64,000 nucleotides of DNA from Halomonas sp. THAF5a. Lineage in GTDB: Bacteria; Pseudomonadota; Gammaproteobacteria; Pseudomonadales; Halomonadaceae. The stretch spans positions 3,658,001-3,722,000 of the forward strand of contig NZ_CP045417.1 of assembly GCF_009363755.1 (NCBI RefSeq), written 5' to 3'. Positions 61,985-64,000 of this stretch are shown piece by piece. Position 1 is the stretch's first letter; each line of letters begins with the position of its first letter. Made by a program: the position numbers and the translations under genes. The notes beneath the pieces are model-generated. The model did not search any database. It worked only from the letters and a program-made list of their open reading frames with translations, and was not told the DNA's origin.

Positions 61985-62725
61985 TCAGTCGACGCGTCGG
62001 AAGATCAGGTCCCAGACGCCGTGACCGAGCTTCTCGCCGCGCGCCTCGAACTTGGTCAGCGGGCGGAACTCGGGGCGCGGCACGTAGGGGGCCGTCTCGG
62101 GCTCGGCGGTGTTGGCGAAGCCCGGGGCCGCCTGCATCACCTCGGCCATCCACTCGGCGTAGGCCTCCCAGTCGGTGGCCATGTGCAGGGTGCCGCCGGG
62201 CTTGAGGCGGCCGCGCACCAGCTCGACGAAGGTCGGCTGCACGATGCGCCGCTTGTGGTGCTTCTTCTTCGGCCAGGGGTCGGGGAAGAACAGCTGCAGG
62301 GTGTCGAGGCTCGCCTCGGGCAGGCACTGCTCGAGGACGGCCAGGGCATCCTCGCGATAGACCCGCAGGTTCGTCAGGCCACGCTTGTCGGCCTCGTCGA
62401 GCAGCTTGCCGACGCCGGGCGCATGGACCTCGATGCCGATGAAGTCGGTCTCCGGGTGGCGCTCGGCCTGCTCGACCAGCGAGGCACCCATGCCGAAGCC
62501 GATCTCCAGCACCACCGGGGCGCGACGCCCGAACAGCGTCGCGAGGTCCTGGCGGCCATCGTCCAGGGTCAGCCCCAGGCGCGGCCAGACCTCCTCGAGC
62601 CCGCGGGTCTGGGCCTGGGTCATGCGCCCGGCACGCAGCACGTAGCTCTTGATGCCGCGGCGATGCAGCGGGGCCTCGGGCCCCTCGGGGCCGGTCGTCT
62701 TGTCGTCGTGTCGCGGGTCGCTCAT
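61985..62725 (-). CDS. trmB: tRNA (guanine-N7)-methyltransferase
   Basis: SAM-dependent enzyme forming m7G46 in tRNA. The 246 residues show [20 protein letters not shown], the second SAM segment [36 protein letters not shown] (the TrmB hallmark [14 protein letters not shown]) and the C-terminal [23 protein letters not shown] at 62749 would extend it by eight residues, but ATG at 62725 is more likely. The N-terminal ~25 residues are charged and probably disordered. Confidence 0.95.
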   Translation of the reverse strand: MSDPRHDDKTTGPEGPEAPLHRRGIKSYVLRAGRMTQAQTRGLEEVWPRLGLTLDDGRQDLATLFGRRAPVVLEIGFGMGASLVEQAERHPETDFIGIEVHAPGVGKLLDEADKRGLTNLRVYREDALAVLEQCLPEASLDTLQLFFPDPWPKKKHHKRRIVQPTFVELVRGRLKPGGTLHMATDWEAYAEWMAEVMQAAPGFANTAEPETAPYVPRPEFRPLTKFEARGEKLGHGVWDLIFRRVD

Positions 62726-62831
62726 GGGCTGGGAAGAACTCGTTGGCAACGGTGATTCGGGGCCGACATTGTAGCCGCTAAGGGCGCCGCCGGGTACGGT
62801 AGGCGGTCATCCACGGCAAGGAGATGCGCGC

Positions 62832-63212
62832 ATGCAGGACAGAGGCTGGTGGGTCGGGGCGGCCCTCTCCGGCGCCCTGGTGGTCGCGGCCGGCGCCTTC
62901 GGCGCCCACGCCCTGGAAGGGGCGCTTGCGCCGCGCCTGGCGGCCGCCTTCGAGACCGGCGTGCGCTACCAGGCCTGGCATACCCTGGCGCTGCTCGCCG
63001 TACTGGCCTGGCGGGCCGCGACGCCGCTGGCCGGCCAGCGCCTGGCGCTGGGCCTGTGGGCGGCCGGCATGGCGCTCTTCTCAGGCTCGCTCTACGCCCT
63101 GGCGCTGACCGGTATCGGCCGCCTGGGCATGGTCACCCCGCTCGGCGGCGTGCTGCTGATCGCCGGCTGGCTGGCCCTGGCGGCGGCGGTGGCGCGGGCC
63201 CGCCCCGGCTGA
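62832..63212 (+). CDS. DUF423 (YgdD) family membrane protein
   Basis: A 126-residue protein with four helices. The N-terminal ALSGALVVAAGAFGAHALEG, then FETGVRYQAWHTLALLAVLA and SGSLYALALTGIGRLGMVTP, is the DUF423 signature (GAFGAH and RYQ-HxLAL). The function is unknown. An AAGGAGAT site is 6 nt before the ATG. The stop abuts the convergent thioesterase stop with no gap. Confidence 0.92.
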   Translation: MQDRGWWVGAALSGALVVAAGAFGAHALEGALAPRLAAAFETGVRYQAWHTLALLAVLAWRAATPLAGQRLALGLWAAGMALFSGSLYALALTGIGRLGMVTPLGGVLLIAGWLALAAAVARARPG

Positions 63213-63626
63213 TCAGTCGCCGTCGGGCAGCGCGTAGGTGGCGGTGACCAGCGCCACCGGCCGCTCGTCGCCCGCCGAGAAGAGCTGCACCTCGCCCACC
63301 GCCAGGCGCCTGCCCAGCTTGAGGATGCGGGCGTTGGCGATGAGGTCGCGGTCGCCCCGGGGGCGGCGCAGGAAGCGACAGTGCAGGTCGCTGGTCACGG
63401 CCATGGGTTCGGGTCCGACCTGGGCGAGGATCGCCACGTAGAGGCAGACGTCGGCGAGCCCCATCAGGGTGGGCCCGGAGACGCTGGCGCCGGGGCGCAG
63501 GTGCTCGTCCTCAATGGCCAGGCTCATGGTGGCGCGCATCTCCCCGACCCCCTCGATCGTCCCGGTACGCTGGGGAAAGACCTCGTCGAGGAAGTCCTCG
63601 ATGGCGGCGGCGGTCATCACGGTCAT
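63213..63626 (-). CDS. PaaI-type hotdog-fold thioesterase
   Basis: A 137-residue hotdog-fold protein. LRPGASVSGPTLMGLADVCL (about residues 44-63) carries the typical catalytic-helix segment; DLHCRFLRRPRGDRDLIANA and GEVQLFSAGDERPVALVTAT form the following strands. It probably hydrolyses an acyl-CoA, but the substrate is not predictable. The ATG at 63626 has GGGAGA upstream; an in-frame ATG at 63617 is also possible. Confidence 0.82.
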   Translation of the reverse strand: MTVMTAAAIEDFLDEVFPQRTGTIEGVGEMRATMSLAIEDEHLRPGASVSGPTLMGLADVCLYVAILAQVGPEPMAVTSDLHCRFLRRPRGDRDLIANARILKLGRRLAVGEVQLFSAGDERPVALVTATYALPDGD

Positions 63627-63731
63627 GGTGCGTCTCCCGACGATAGGGGTGTAAGGGAGCCCTTCACGATAGCGAAGCCCGCCCGCGATCGACAGTCGCC
63701 GAAGGTCCGGCGACTCAACGCCCGGCGCACG

Positions 63732-63770
63732 CGACGACGCCCCCGCGGCAGGACCGCGGGGGCGTCGTCG
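63732..63770. terminator. Hairpin terminator downstream of glcB
   Basis: A 17-bp perfect stem, CGACGACGCCCCCGCGG (63732-63748) and its complement (63754-63770), with a 5-nt loop. A further palindrome GGGCCCCATGGGGCCC lies at 63776-63791 between this stem and the gene. Confidence 0.75.
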
Positions 63771-63809
63771 GATCGGGCCCCATGGGGCCCGCGGCGGGGG
63801 CAGTCGGCC

Positions 63810-64000
63810 TTACTTGGCCTTGTGCACCGCGCGCCAGTGGTGCAGGAGCGGCTCGGTGTAGCCGGCGGGCTGCTCGCAGCCCTTGAAGATCAGGTCGCTG
63901 GCGGCCTGGAAGGCGGTGGAGGCGGCGAAGTCGTCGCTCATCGCCGTGTAGGTCGGATCGCCGGCGTTCTGCTGGTCGACCACCTTGGCCATGCGCTCCA
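63810..64000 (-). CDS. glcB: Malate synthase G, C-terminal fragment (5' part outside the window)
   Basis: The last 63 codons of a gene entering from the right edge. The text [20 protein letters not shown] and [20 protein letters not shown] with the ending VHKAK match the C-terminus of malate synthase G, in which the [10 protein letters not shown] segment is highly conserved. The enzyme condenses glyoxylate with acetyl-CoA in the glyoxylate/glycolate pathway. The start and catalytic core are not visible. Confidence 0.9.
   Translation of the reverse strand, partial: ERMAKVVDQQNAGDPTYTAMSDDFAASTAFQAASDLIFKGCEQPAGYTEPLLHHWRAVHKAK

Noticed and set aside
61795..62205. Small open frame starting at a GTG in the candidate small-RNA region
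   Set aside because: It runs through the intrinsic terminator at 61880-61905 and into the antisense of trmB, has no ribosome site and no recognisable domain.

Overview
The window is a high-GC gammaproteobacterial chromosome segment that most resembles a halophilic Halomonadaceae (Halomonas-like) organism. The strongest clue is a complete teaA-teaB-teaC-teaD locus (54025-57596), the osmolyte TRAP transporter and its universal stress protein described from Halomonas elongata. Gene order elsewhere follows the Pseudomonas/Halomonas pattern: rlmE, yhbY, greA-carB-carA, dapB, dnaJ-dnaK-grpE, recN, fur, bamE, rnfH-ratA, smpB, ssrA; hemC-D-X-Y divergent from argH-lptM-lysA-dapF-DUF484-xerC-HAD; and engB, cytochrome c4, dsbA. 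Genes are tightly packed with many 1-11 nt overlaps. I saw no tRNA, rRNA, CRISPR array, transposase or integrase.

Layout. 1-7.3 kb: rRNA methylation (rlmE), ribosome maturation (yhbY), transcript cleavage (greA), carbamoyl phosphate synthesis (carAB) and lysine/DAP synthesis (dapB). 7.4-12.7 kb: an accessory block between dapB and dnaJ with two EamA-type exporters, a DUF2218 protein and an iron-siderophore-type ABC importer. 12.9-16.8 kb: dnaJ, dnaK and grpE, with two good RpoH-type promoters. 17-21.6 kb: recN with paired LexA boxes, fur, bamE, rnfH-ratA, smpB and tmRNA. 22-25.8 kb: carboxynorspermidine synthase and decarboxylase followed by a stand-alone aspartokinase. 26-30 kb: mgsA, two crcB genes and a large MscS-type channel. 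30.3-41.8 kb: haem, arginine and lysine biosynthesis and housekeeping. 42-50.6 kb: cytochrome c4, dsbA, a TakP-type TRAP transporter, a YqaA protein, thiD and a tandem Usp protein. 50.7-53.9 kb: dtd, an ABC-F ATPase and a DUF2390 protein. 54-57.6 kb: teaABCD. 57.7-64 kb: an FKBP isomerase, a depolymerase-like hydrolase, a SCO1/FixH-like pair, an AEC transporter, trmB, small genes and the 3' end of malate synthase G (glcB).

The most interesting signals are non-coding. (1) At 61755-61905 a consensus-like promoter with a Fur-box-like palindrome over its -10 is followed about 115 nt later by a strong intrinsic terminator, with no closed reading frame between: a candidate iron-responsive small RNA. 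(2) The carA leader holds a nine-codon reading frame that runs into the 5' arm of an intrinsic terminator and stops in its loop, a layout typical of translation-coupled attenuation. (3) The crcB leader has a canonical terminator, a second copy of its 3' arm beyond the U-tract and, further upstream, a 19-bp AT-rich palindrome between divergent genes; no fluoride riboswitch was recognised by eye.

Functional links: aspartate semialdehyde connects the aspartokinase to the carboxynorspermidine pathway and to dapB/lysA/dapF; carAB and argH serve pyrimidine and arginine synthesis; Fur, the ABC importer and the candidate small RNA suggest an iron circuit; teaABCD and the MscS-like channel fit life in changing salinity. 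All assignments rest on reading the sequence and recalling family features; no database search was run.
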